From NCBI GenBank assembly GCA_902803015.1, contig CADCOL010000248.1, positions 1-17,909 on the forward strand: a DNA stretch of 17,909 nucleotides. The letters run 5' to 3'. Below, in pieces: positions 1-7,014 of this stretch; position 1 is the stretch's first letter; each line of letters starts with the position of its first letter. A program made the position numbers and the translations under genes. Origin of the DNA: an uncultured Lachnospiraceae bacterium (GTDB lineage: Bacteria > Bacillota > Clostridia > Lachnospirales > Lachnospiraceae). Under the pieces are notes generated by a model, which ran no database searches, was not told where the DNA came from, and saw nothing but the letters and a program-made list of their open reading frames with translations.

Positions 1-224
1 AGTTCCACAGCGGATGCCGGTGCGTTTTCGGCCTGCGGAATGATTTCGAGATAATCACAGTAAGGACAGTGGAGTTTGCCGTTTTCCGGGTCAAAGTCCA
101 TGGTGCCGCCGCAGTTGGGACATTTGCGGTCCGTTTCGCTTAAGGTTTCGGCACCGGCGATATTCACGCCCTGTTCGTCGGTTCTTGTTCCGTCTTCGTT
201 TACGATGATGTTTTCATCAGCCAT
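1..224 (-). CDS. TFIIB-type zinc-ribbon protein, partial (C-terminus beyond left edge)
   Basis: The first 74 residues are visible. They begin MADENIIVNEDG and contain one four-cysteine zinc ribbon, CPNCGG followed about 15 residues later by CPYCDY, inside a short acidic N-terminal region. The start is the ATG at 224-222, preceded on the minus strand by a strong Shine-Dalgarno (TAGGGGG, 239-233) about 8 nt away. The gene lies 84 nt downstream of the SPFH/zinc-ribbon gene on the same strand. From established knowledge, TFIIB-type zinc-ribbon proteins are commonly encoded next to 'virion core'/SPFH proteins in Firmicutes (the ydjG/ydjI neighbourhood of Bacillus subtilis), so a shared role at the membrane is likely. 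The rest of the protein is off the window, so its full domain content, including any membrane segments, cannot be judged. Confidence 0.8.
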   Translation of the reverse strand, partial: MADENIIVNEDGTRTDEQGVNIAGAETLSETDRKCPNCGGTMDFDPENGKLHCPYCDYLEIIPQAENAPASAVE

Positions 225-249
225 TGAAATATCCCCCTAGAATGATTTA

Positions 250-273
250 CGGCCCGGCCGTCTGGCCGGGCCG
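250..273 (-). other. GC-rich intercistronic hairpin
   Basis: This is a perfect 10-bp inverted repeat, CGGCCCGGCC and GGCCGGGCCG, around the 4-nt loop GTCT. It lies between the SPFH gene and the downstream zinc-ribbon gene. No T-run follows on the minus strand, so it is not a standard terminator. It more plausibly stabilises the upstream mRNA or tunes expression between the two genes. Confidence 0.6.
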
Positions 274-290
274 CGAAAGGTCTTACTTAA

Positions 291-306
291 AAGTCGTTGT
301 CGACTT
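291..306 (-). other. Short hairpin just after the SPFH stop codon
   Basis: AAGTCG and CGACTT form a perfect 6-bp stem around a 4-nt loop, starting 2 nt past the stop of the SPFH gene. On the minus strand only four Ts follow, so any terminator activity would be weak. With the stronger hairpin at 250-273 it makes two tandem stem-loops in one 84-nt intercistronic gap. Confidence 0.45.
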
Positions 307-308
307 GA

Positions 309-1712
309 TTATTTTACGATGTCACCATCGTCGAAGATGTCACCGCATTCCGGACAGAATTTCGGAGGATTCTTGGGATCTTCCGGTTCCCATCCGCACT
401 TATCGCACTTGTAAAGAGGTGCGCCTGCAGGTCTCTTGCTTCCACAGTTCTGGCAGAAGTTGCCTTTATTTACGGTACCGCATTCGCAGGTCCATCCTTC
501 AACTGCTTCGGGTTTCTTCTCGCCGCAGTTCTGGCAGAACTTGCTGGTGTTTACGGTTCCGCACTTGCAGGTCCAGGAATCTGCCGGAGCAGCAGCGGGA
601 GCGGGAGCTGCCTGCTGAACCTGAGCCTGTGCAGCGTTCTGCTGCTGAGCCATTGCATAAAGGTTTGCGGTATTGTTTCCGCCGGTCATCTGAGCCATGT
701 TCATGCCTGCAAATGCCATCATGGGTCCTGCCTCTGTATTTGAAGCAGCAGCTTCCATAGCGTTTGCGGTAGCGGTGGTCATTCTTGCGGCTGCCATGTT
801 TACGTTGGTGTAAACAGCGGTATCCTGGAACTGTTTGATTCTCTTCTCATCCTCTTCGGTAGCCTTGATGGATTCGAAGGTAATGTCAACAACTTCCATA
901 CCACGAAGGTCGCCCCACTTCGGCTGGAGCTTCTTGTTGATAAGCTCTACCAGAATGTCGGTCTTGGTGGTAATTGCACTGTAACGGATACCTACGCCGT
1001 AATCGGAAAGGGATCCGATTGCGGGCTGAAGTGCCTGCATAAAGTCGGACTTCATAATGCTCTGAAGATCCTTCTTGGTATAGGTTGCGCCGCTGAATGC
1101 AGAAGCGATGGAGGTGTAGAAACGAATCGGATCGGAGATCTTAAATGTATACTCACCTCTTGCCATTAAGTTAATGTCGCCCTGGAAACCGGTTACCTGG
1201 TCATGAATAAAGAACGGAATGGTGGAAGCGGTTCCCCAAAGGTTCTGACGAACTTCCAGAGTGTTGATGTAGTAAACTCTCTGTTCTCTCGGGGTTTCAC
1301 CACCGAAGGAAATACGTCTTCCGAGTTCCTGGAAGGAGTGAAGAAGGTTCTCACCCAGATTTCCGTAGAAGATGGAAGATTCCGTATCGGATTCAAAACG
1401 ATATTCACCGGGTTCTGCCGCAAGGTTGGTAACCTTACCGTTATCAACAGTGATTGCACACTGTCCTGCATTTACAACAATCAGGGAACCGTTGGAAATG
1501 ATGTTGTCCTGGCCCTTGTTGATGCCTTTCTTGTCTCTCTTGATACCGCGTGCTGCCAATACCCCGTTTTCCATGGTATCGCATACAAAGTACTCAAGAT
1601 ACTGATCTTTTGCGATTCCGCCAATGCTTGAGAATGCGTTTGTGCCGATGTTTCTTGTTGCATCACCGACTGCCTGCTTTGCAATGCCAAATGCTTCTTT
1701 AATTAATCCCAT
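309..1712 (-). CDS. SPFH/band-7 'virion core'-type protein with three C-terminal zinc ribbons
   Basis: This is a 467-aa protein. Residues 1-35 form a Gly/Ala-rich helical N-terminus. Residues about 40-310 are the SPFH/band-7-like body, with features such as VNAGQCAITVDNGKV, FFIHDQVTGFQGDINLMARGEY and a coiled segment ending TEEDEKRIKQFQDTA. Residues 300-379 are a Met/Ala/Gln/Pro-rich linker. Three zinc ribbons follow: C382/C384/C393/C396, C409/C411/C420/C423 and C436/C439/C453/C456. The start is the ATG at 1712, with GAGGAGGAAT just upstream. An upstream in-frame ATG at 1775 has no such site and would add an unconserved-looking 21 residues. The family resembles B. subtilis YdjI, an SPFH protein linked with PspA-type membrane stress functions. 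That role is inferred from family knowledge. The zinc ribbons may contact a partner such as the neighbouring zinc-ribbon protein. Confidence 0.85.
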   Translation of the reverse strand: MGLIKEAFGIAKQAVGDATRNIGTNAFSSIGGIAKDQYLEYFVCDTMENGVLAARGIKRDKKGINKGQDNIISNGSLIVVNAGQCAITVDNGKVTNLAAEPGEYRFESDTESSIFYGNLGENLLHSFQELGRRISFGGETPREQRVYYINTLEVRQNLWGTASTIPFFIHDQVTGFQGDINLMARGEYTFKISDPIRFYTSIASAFSGATYTKKDLQSIMKSDFMQALQPAIGSLSDYGVGIRYSAITTKTDILVELINKKLQPKWGDLRGMEVVDITFESIKATEEDEKRIKQFQDTAVYTNVNMAAARMTTATANAMEAAASNTEAGPMMAFAGMNMAQMTGGNNTANLYAMAQQQNAAQAQVQQAAPAPAAAPADSWTCKCGTVNTSKFCQNCGEKKPEAVEGWTCECGTVNKGNFCQNCGSKRPAGAPLYKCDKCGWEPEDPKNPPKFCPECGDIFDDGDIVK

Positions 1713-1780
1713 TGCTGATTCCTCCTCATATGTTTTTCGATTCCGAAATGGGTTTTTGTTTTCCCAAATCCACAATGCAA

Positions 1781-1809
1781 ATTATACTATCAAAACAGCG
1801 AAATGTCCA
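1781..1809 (-). promoter_or_regulatory. SigA-type promoter for the SPFH gene
   Basis: On the minus strand the -35 is TGGACA (1809-1804) and the -10 is a perfect TATAAT (1786-1781), with a 17-bp spacer. The predicted transcript starts near 1774, giving a 5' leader of about 60 nt that includes the strong ribosome binding site before the ATG at 1712. Confidence 0.8.
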
Positions 1810-1869
1810 GTATTCCAACACCTCAAAAGGTGCTAAATACAGGGGCCTGTTTTGCACTTTCTGAAGAAT

Positions 1870-1883
1870 AAAACGGCCGTTTT
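1870..1883. promoter_or_regulatory. Perfect 14-bp palindrome upstream of the MBOAT promoter
   Basis: AAAACGGCCGTTTT reads the same on both strands and lies 8 bp upstream of the -35 element of the MBOAT promoter. Two smaller inverted repeats are nearby: CACCT/AGGTG at 1819-1832 and ACAGG/CCTGT at 1839-1850. This could be an operator for a dimeric regulator or an intrinsic structure. No known motif was recognised. Confidence 0.35.
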
Positions 1884-1891
1884 GGTTTATC

Positions 1892-1920
1892 TTTACTTAT
1901 TATAGGAAAATTGCTATGAT
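1892..1920 (+). promoter_or_regulatory. Extended -10 promoter for the MBOAT operon
   Basis: The -35 is TTTACT (1892-1897) and the -10 is TATGAT (1915-1920), with a 17-bp spacer. An extended TG lies at 1912-1913 (TGCTATGAT). Transcription would start near 1927, giving about 31 nt of leader before the ATG at 1958. Confidence 0.7.
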
Positions 1921-1957
1921 TAAAGGTACGGGAAAAAAGGGAAAGGTACAGTAATCC

Positions 1958-3442
1958 ATGCTTTTTAACAGTTTTGAATTTATACGGTTCTTTCCGATCG
2001 TTCTGGCACTTTATTTTATCATGCCCAAGAAAGTTCGGTATATCTGGCTTTTAATTGCCAGTTATTATTTCTATATGTCCTGGATGCCGCAGTACGGGCT
2101 TTTGCTTTTCGGAGCAACGGCGGTTACGTACGGTGCGGGTCTTTTGATTGACAAGGCGAAGAAAACCGGTTTTAAGAAACTGTTCCTGGCGCTCAGTGTC
2201 GTCATTTGTTTTTCCCTTTTGTTTGTATTCAAATATTTTATGTTTGCCTTTTCTTCCCTGCAGATGGTTGCAAAACTCTTCGGTTCGTCACTGACTGAGC
2301 CTTCGTTTTCACTTGTTCTGCCCGTCGGAATTTCGTTCTTTACCTTCCAGGCGGTGGGATATGTGATTGATGTGTATCGCGGGGATGTGGACGCGGAGAA
2401 GAACTTTTTCCGTTATGCGCTTTTCGTGGCATTCTTCCCACAGCTTGTGGCAGGTCCGATTGAGCGTTCGAGGAATCTTTTAAAACAGATTCGCGGCATT
2501 GAGAACCTTCGCATCTGGAGCTTCCGTCAGATTCAGGAAGGTGCCGTCGTAATGCTCTACGGCTATATTCTGAAAATGATTATTTCGGACCGTGCGAAAA
2601 TCGTTGTCGACGCGGTCTTCGATCCCGAAGTCTGCAGTGATTATACGGGCTTTATTCCCGCGGTGGCGACGATTCTGTTTGCCATTCAGATTTACTGTGA
2701 CTTTGCGGGCTATACCTATATTGCAATCGGAGCTTCCAAAATCATGGGCTTCGATCTGATGAACAATTTCAACACACCTTATCTGGCAACTTCCATCCGC
2801 GATTTCTGGGCGAGATGGCATATTTCCTTAACACAGTGGTTCCGTGATTATCTGTACATTCCGCTCGGCGGAAACCGCAAGGGCAAATTCAGAAAGTACT
2901 TAAACATTTTCATCGTGTTTGCGGTCAGCGGCCTTTGGCACGGCGCCGCATGGCATTTCGTGGTATGGGGCGTTCTGCACGGAATTTTACGTATCGCGGA
3001 TGATTTGACGGCACCGCTTCGTACCAAAGTATATTCCAAAATCGGAAATATTCAGTCGGTATCGTTCCGGATTTATCAGACACTCGGAACATTCTTCTTT
3101 GTCTGCGTGGCATGGGTATTCTTCCGTGCGGAGTCCATCGGTCAGGCATTCGGCATGATCGGTCGTACGTTTACGCACTGGAATCCGTGGGTATTTACCG
3201 ACGGAACGATGTTTTCCACCGGTATGGAGTTTAAAGAATGGAACGTGCTTTTCGTAGCGTTGCTTTTCTTACTTGTCTGCGATATCTGCAGACTCTGCAA
3301 GGTGGATTTGAAGCAGAAATTCTTATCCCAGGGTTGGATTTTCAAGAGCGTTGTTTTTGTAATCGGTGTCATGCTGGTATTGGTTTTCGGTATTTACGGT
3401 GCAGATTACGATGCGGCATCGTTTATCTACTTCCAGTTTTAG
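1958..3442 (+). CDS. MBOAT-family membrane O-acyltransferase (AlgI/DltB/PatA-like)
   Basis: This 494-aa polytopic membrane protein has many hydrophobic segments across its length. MBOAT hallmarks are visible: LPVGISFFTFQAVGY (residues 121-135), FFPQLVAGPIER (159-170), QIYCDFAGYTYIAIG (244-258), RDFWARWHISLTQWFRDYLYIP (281-302, H288) and SGLWHGAAWHFVVWGVLHG (324-342). H328 in the last motif is the expected catalytic histidine. Such proteins pass an acyl group across the membrane for O-acylation of a surface polymer, usually with an SGNH-type partner. The next gene, starting 3 nt later, encodes such a partner. The start ATG has a moderate purine-rich site (GGGAAAGG) about 11 nt upstream. Polymer and acyl donor cannot be read from the sequence. 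The length is normal for the family. Confidence 0.92.
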   Translation: MLFNSFEFIRFFPIVLALYFIMPKKVRYIWLLIASYYFYMSWMPQYGLLLFGATAVTYGAGLLIDKAKKTGFKKLFLALSVVICFSLLFVFKYFMFAFSSLQMVAKLFGSSLTEPSFSLVLPVGISFFTFQAVGYVIDVYRGDVDAEKNFFRYALFVAFFPQLVAGPIERSRNLLKQIRGIENLRIWSFRQIQEGAVVMLYGYILKMIISDRAKIVVDAVFDPEVCSDYTGFIPAVATILFAIQIYCDFAGYTYIAIGASKIMGFDLMNNFNTPYLATSIRDFWARWHISLTQWFRDYLYIPLGGNRKGKFRKYLNIFIVFAVSGLWHGAAWHFVVWGVLHGILRIADDLTAPLRTKVYSKIGNIQSVSFRIYQTLGTFFFVCVAWVFFRAESIGQAFGMIGRTFTHWNPWVFTDGTMFSTGMEFKEWNVLFVALLFLLVCDICRLCKVDLKQKFLSQGWIFKSVVFVIGVMLVLVFGIYGADYDAASFIYFQF

Positions 3443-3445
3443 TTT

Positions 3446-4399
3446 ATGAAGGCGAAAAAGATTGTTGGAAACTGCATAAAGGTCGCTTTGATGCTGGCAG
3501 TCTTTGTAATCCTGTTTTCAAGGGTCTGGTATGTGCTGCGTCAGAAGGATTTGTGTACGGTGCAGGATAATTTCCGCCATTATCCGAAGAATACGGCAGA
3601 GATTGTTTTTATCGGCCAGAGCCATTGTTTCTGTTCCGTGGATCCGAATATCGTGGCGGAAGATTACGGCATCGAGTGCTTTATGCTGGCTACTTCCGGA
3701 CAGACCGTTCCGGAGTCCTATTATGCCGCGATGGAAGCGTTGGAATTCCAAAAGCCAAAGGCAATCGTCATGGAAGTGGCATATTGCGCGAACGATTTCC
3801 GGACTTTGAATGACGGCATGACGCATATGTTTTTTGACGGAATGCCGGAATGTAAGGCGAAAAAACTCGCCATCGACGATTTGATCGAAGAGGAAGAGAA
3901 CCGGATTTATTTTAAAATGAATTTCGGGGCTTACCATCAAAGATGGAAAGAACTGACGGAAGAGGATTATCGTAATTACCTGACGGCTCCGAGAGGAGAG
4001 TTTTATTCCGACGATGTTTTCACAAACTGGGACATCCCTTTGGAGGCTGAAGATGCATCGGAACCCATGCCGGAAGAGATGGAGCGTTACATGGATCTGC
4101 TCGTGGATTTATGTAAGGAAAACAATGTGGAACTGATTCTCTTCTGCGCACCGTTTAATTCCATGTATCCGGACGACGGAATCATGGACCTTTTCTACAG
4201 ACAGAGAGTTTTTCATTATATTTCGGATTATGCAAAAGAGAAGGGCGTGCGTTATTACAACCTTTTTGACGAGCTGGATGAACTGTACGCATACGGCTTA
4301 AACAATGAAACGGATTGGAAGGATTCCCAGCATTTAAACCGTTCGGGAATGACGAAGTTTACGAATTACATGATGGAGAAAGGATACTTTTTACCGTGA
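3446..4399 (+). CDS. Membrane-anchored SGNH/GDSL-like protein, MBOAT partner
   Basis: This is a 317-aa protein with a single N-terminal membrane segment (residues about 10-30), and the remainder is predicted to be extracytoplasmic. Three SGNH-like blocks are visible: IVFIGQSH (S59, H60), TSGQT (83-87) and the C-terminal DSQHLNRSG (D293, H296). The spacing of Ser early and Asp-x-x-His late fits an SGNH hydrolase/acyltransferase fold like that of DltD/AlgX/AlgJ-type partners. The start is 3 nt after the MBOAT stop with no clear ribosome site of its own, which points to translational coupling. Its inferred job is to finish acyl transfer to (or trim it from) a cell-surface polymer handled by the MBOAT. 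Close sequence relatives could not be searched. Confidence 0.78.
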   Translation: MKAKKIVGNCIKVALMLAVFVILFSRVWYVLRQKDLCTVQDNFRHYPKNTAEIVFIGQSHCFCSVDPNIVAEDYGIECFMLATSGQTVPESYYAAMEALEFQKPKAIVMEVAYCANDFRTLNDGMTHMFFDGMPECKAKKLAIDDLIEEEENRIYFKMNFGAYHQRWKELTEEDYRNYLTAPRGEFYSDDVFTNWDIPLEAEDASEPMPEEMERYMDLLVDLCKENNVELILFCAPFNSMYPDDGIMDLFYRQRVFHYISDYAKEKGVRYYNLFDELDELYAYGLNNETDWKDSQHLNRSGMTKFTNYMMEKGYFLP

Positions 4400-5337
4400 A
4401 AATTGTAATGCTCGAAAGAAATAATGTCGGCAATGATTTTACAATGCCGGATTTCGCATCGTTCGGAGAACTGACGGTGTATGAATATACAAAGCCGGAA
4501 GAAGTGGCTGCGCGTGTTCGTGATGCGGACATCATAATCATGAATAAGATGCCGATGAACGAGGACACTTTAAAGGATGCACCGAATGTAAAATTGATTT
4601 GCGTTACGGCAACGGGAACGGACATCATCGATCATAAGTACTGCGAAAGCCGCGGTATTGTTGTGAAAAACGTGAAGGGTTATTCGACGGAAACCGTTGT
4701 GCAGCATACATTTGCGTCACTGTTTTATCTTTACGAAAAACTTCCGTTTTATGATGAATATGTAAAAAGCGGAGAGTATGCAAAATGCCCGACATTTACC
4801 TTTTTTGAGCATTATTTTAACGAGCTTTCCGGAAAGACCTGGGGGATTGTCGGACTGGGTGAAATCGGACACAGAGTGGCGGAAGTGGCGAAAGCGTTCG
4901 GCTGCAGAGTCATCTATTATTCGACTACAGGTGTAGAACGACCGGAACCGTACGAGAAAAAAGAGTGGGCGGAGTTTTTAAAAGAGTCCGATATTGTGTC
5001 CGTTCATGCGCCTTTGAATGAGAATACGCGAGGACTGTTTAACCGCGAGGCCTTTGCGGAAATGAAAAAGAGCGCGTTCTTTCTGAACATGGGGCGCGGA
5101 CCGATTGTGGTGGAAGAGGATCTGGCGAATGCTTTGGAAACCGGTGAAATCGCCGGTGCGGCACTGGATGTTCTGGCAAAAGAACCGATTCTTGAAAGCA
5201 ATCCGCTTCTTCGCATCAAAGACAGCGGAAAATTATTCATCACACCGCATATCGCATGGGCCAGCGTGGAAGCCAGAAAACGGCTCATGGATGAAGTGTA
5301 CCTTAATGTCGAAACCTTTCTTTCGTCAGGCAGGTAA
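4396..5337 (+). CDS. D-2-hydroxyacid dehydrogenase (NAD(P)-binding, glycerate dehydrogenase-like)
   Basis: This cytoplasmic enzyme of 313 aa starts at GTG 4396. The GTGA overlaps the previous gene's TGA stop, and GAAAGGA lies about 12 nt upstream. The N-terminal substrate domain comes first. The Rossmann loop GLGEIG follows at 153-158, and the C-terminus carries the family catalytic triad: R234 (NMGRG), E263 (AKEP) and H285 (TPHIAW). It should interconvert a 2-keto acid and a D-2-hydroxy acid, for example hydroxypyruvate and glycerate, but the substrate cannot be fixed from sequence. The strand after the Rossmann loop reads RVIYYST, without the acidic residue typical of strict NAD specificity, so NADP use or a relaxed preference is possible. 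The overlap ties it to the MBOAT-SGNH operon, and an organic-acid permease follows. Confidence 0.88.
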   Translation: MKIVMLERNNVGNDFTMPDFASFGELTVYEYTKPEEVAARVRDADIIIMNKMPMNEDTLKDAPNVKLICVTATGTDIIDHKYCESRGIVVKNVKGYSTETVVQHTFASLFYLYEKLPFYDEYVKSGEYAKCPTFTFFEHYFNELSGKTWGIVGLGEIGHRVAEVAKAFGCRVIYYSTTGVERPEPYEKKEWAEFLKESDIVSVHAPLNENTRGLFNREAFAEMKKSAFFLNMGRGPIVVEEDLANALETGEIAGAALDVLAKEPILESNPLLRIKDSGKLFITPHIAWASVEARKRLMDEVYLNVETFLSSGR

Positions 5338-5360
5338 AAGTTACAGTACAGGTTGTAATT

Positions 5361-6290
5361 ATGTTTCAGGTAGTGTTTAACAATGTTCTTCTGGCGCTCC
5401 TTTTTATGGTGCCGGGGTTCGTTTTTTGCAAATTAAAAACCGTAAAACCGGAGCATTTGTCCACGGTATCGACGTTTCTGATTTATTTCTGCTCGCCGTG
5501 CATGGTGCTTTCTTCCTTTCTTGCCCTGCCGAGATCCAAAGAACATCTTCTGAATATGGGACTTTTCTTCGTATTCTCGCTTCTGATGCAGATTCTGTTT
5601 TTCCTCGCCCTTTATATGATTCTGAAACAGAAACAGGAAAATCCCGCATTCCGCATTCTGAATGTCGGAAGCGTGCTCGGGAATGTCGGATTCTTCGGAC
5701 TTCCCTTAATAAAGGCCGTATTCCCGGATTCACCCGAGGTTGCATGCTATTCCTCAATCTACGTGGTCAGCATGAATCTTCTGGTATTTACCATCGGTGT
5801 ATACTGCATCACGGGTGATAAGAAGGTTATTTCCGTTAAAAATGCGATTCTGAATCCCGCGACATTTTCTTTGTTGATTGCGCTTCCTTTGTATCTTTTC
5901 GATGTAATGGATTATGTTCCGAAGTTTCTCGTAAACGGGGTGGATGTGGTCGGCAAATCCACGACACCGATCTGCATGTTTATTCTGGGTGTCCGGCTTG
6001 CCACAACACCGTTTAAAGAAGTGTTCGGCAAAAAAATAATCTATCAGGCCTGCCTGATGAAGCTGGTGGCATTTCCGCTTTTTTGCTACGGATTGTCCTT
6101 GCTGTTTCCGCTGCCGCTGACTTTCCGGTATTCGATCCTGATTCTCGCCGGGGCTCCCTGTGCATCGGTCATCCTCGGAATGGCGGAGATTCACGGAAAA
6201 TGCACGGACCTGGCGGCGGACTGTATTTTACTCAGTACGTTGATGAGTATCGTAACTTTGCCGCTTTTGGCGCTCTTGATTCATGTCTGA
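5361..6290 (+). CDS. AEC (auxin efflux carrier)-family permease
   Basis: This is a 309-aa membrane protein with about ten hydrophobic segments. Family-like motifs include LLFMVPGFVFCKLKTVKPEHLST near the start, LGNVGFFGLPLIKAVFP (about 110-126), the central LNPATFSLLIALPLYLF, TTPICMFILGVRLA and the C-terminal GAPCASVILGMAEIHG. AEC transporters of bacteria include carriers of malate, lactate and other carboxylates. It starts 23 nt after the hydroxyacid dehydrogenase stop, with AGGTTG upstream of the ATG, so the two genes are probably cotranscribed. This supports a role in moving a hydroxy- or keto-acid. Direction and substrate are unknown. Confidence 0.88.
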   Translation: MFQVVFNNVLLALLFMVPGFVFCKLKTVKPEHLSTVSTFLIYFCSPCMVLSSFLALPRSKEHLLNMGLFFVFSLLMQILFFLALYMILKQKQENPAFRILNVGSVLGNVGFFGLPLIKAVFPDSPEVACYSSIYVVSMNLLVFTIGVYCITGDKKVISVKNAILNPATFSLLIALPLYLFDVMDYVPKFLVNGVDVVGKSTTPICMFILGVRLATTPFKEVFGKKIIYQACLMKLVAFPLFCYGLSLLFPLPLTFRYSILILAGAPCASVILGMAEIHGKCTDLAADCILLSTLMSIVTLPLLALLIHV

Positions 6291-6328
6291 CAATGTATAA
6301 AGAAAAAGTCGCATTTTGAACAATTTTG

Positions 6329-6337
6329 TGTTACAAT
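6329..6337 (+). promoter_or_regulatory. Possible extended -10 promoter before the small membrane protein genes
   Basis: TGTTACAAT gives an extended -10 (TG plus TACAAT at 6332-6337). No good -35 is present at the right spacing. The predicted start near 6344 would leave about 33 nt of leader containing the GGAGG ribosome site of the next gene. The call is moderate only. Confidence 0.45.
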
Positions 6338-6376
6338 GATAGATGTCGTTATTTGGGCAAAACGGAGGCAACCGTT

Positions 6377-6631
6377 ATGAAGAAAAAGAGCATTTGGCAA
6401 GAATATAAGGATGAATTCTTAAAATCGAGAAAACGCAGCCGCAAAGCTACCTACAAGCTTATGAATGCGGATTCGAAGATTAAGAAAAACATTTACAAAT
6501 CCTTAACCGGCGCACCGAAGAGATTTGAGCGCAGGCTGGGGCTTCTTTTCATTCTTCTGGTGTTCGTGATTTTCTTTATTAAAGCAAAAGATCCGTCCTT
6601 CCTTGAGTGGAACGTATCTGACGGAAAGTAA
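6377..6631 (+). CDS. Small, highly basic single-pass membrane protein
   Basis: This 84-aa protein is of unknown function. Residues 1-53 are strongly basic (19 Lys/Arg) and predicted cytoplasmic. One hydrophobic segment at about 54-68 (LGLLFILLVFVIFFI) is followed by a 15-residue tail. The start chosen is ATG 6377, because GGAGG lies 9 nt upstream. An in-frame ATG at 6326 has no such site and lies upstream of the predicted transcript start. The next gene, another small membrane protein, begins 18 nt later, and secA follows. No family was recognised. The basic tail could bind membrane lipids, nucleic acid or ribosomes, but that is speculation. Confidence 0.75.
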   Translation: MKKKSIWQEYKDEFLKSRKRSRKATYKLMNADSKIKKNIYKSLTGAPKRFERRLGLLFILLVFVIFFIKAKDPSFLEWNVSDGK

Positions 6632-6649
6632 TATTCAGGAGGAATTAAC

Positions 6650-6961
6650 ATGACAAAGAAAGCAACATCAATTTGGGCATATGTAGGCTGGGTAGGATTC
6701 ATTATCGCAATGTGCCAGCCCTGCAAGGATGAGTGCAGATTCCATTTAAACCAGGGCCTTGTCTGGAATATCTTTACTTCGGCACTGGCGATTGTAGGTC
6801 TTCTCGGCATTATTCCGTGGGTCGGATGGATTCTGGATATTTTCGTATTCGGACCGCTCTGGATTTTCCTTATCGTAGTCTGGATTGTCGCTTTTGTAGC
6901 TGTATGCAAGCAGCAGGAAAAGGAAATGCCGATTATCGGAAGAATTCATATTATCAAGTAA
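6650..6961 (+). CDS. Small multi-pass membrane protein, Tic20/DUF4870-like
   Basis: This is a 103-aa protein with three hydrophobic stretches (about 8-22, 41-60 and 65-86). The pattern CRFHLNQGLVWN after the first helix and the C-terminal end PIIGRIHIIK resemble the small Tic20-like/DUF4870 membrane proteins of Firmicutes, whose function is not established. A perfect AGGAGG lies upstream of the ATG. It follows the small basic membrane protein gene by 18 nt and precedes secA by 53 nt. Neighbours suggest membrane or secretion work, but this is only context. The family assignment is by eye from the FH-x-NQGL motif and the tail. Confidence 0.75.
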   Translation: MTKKATSIWAYVGWVGFIIAMCQPCKDECRFHLNQGLVWNIFTSALAIVGLLGIIPWVGWILDIFVFGPLWIFLIVVWIVAFVAVCKQQEKEMPIIGRIHIIK

Positions 6962-6965
6962 TAAC

Positions 6966-6980
6966 TGCCGCATTACGGCA
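6966..6980 (+). other. Short hairpin upstream of secA
   Basis: TGCCG and CGGCA form a 5-bp stem around a 5-nt loop, 4 nt after the preceding stop codon. No T-run follows, so it is not a terminator. The 53-nt gap shows no convincing promoter, and secA is probably read from upstream. The ribosome site GGAG at about 7002 serves the secA ATG at 7015. Confidence 0.3.
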
Positions 6981-7014
6981 AATGAAATACAGTTTTGAAT
7001 TGGAGCAATAAGTA

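Noticed and set aside
250..273. Rho-independent terminator after the SPFH gene
   Set aside because: The stem is strong but no T-run follows on the minus strand.
224..760. 178-codon open frame on the plus strand, opposite the SPFH gene
   Set aside because: Arg/Cys/Ser-rich product without family features, no ribosome site, and it lies fully antisense to a well-supported gene.
1203..1631. 142-codon open frame on the plus strand inside the SPFH gene
   Set aside because: Shadow frame with no ribosome site or recognisable domain. The SPFH coding sequence explains the region.
1713..1775. SPFH protein start at the ATG at 1775
   Set aside because: The predicted transcript begins at about 1774, and GAGGAGGAAT fits the ATG at 1712.
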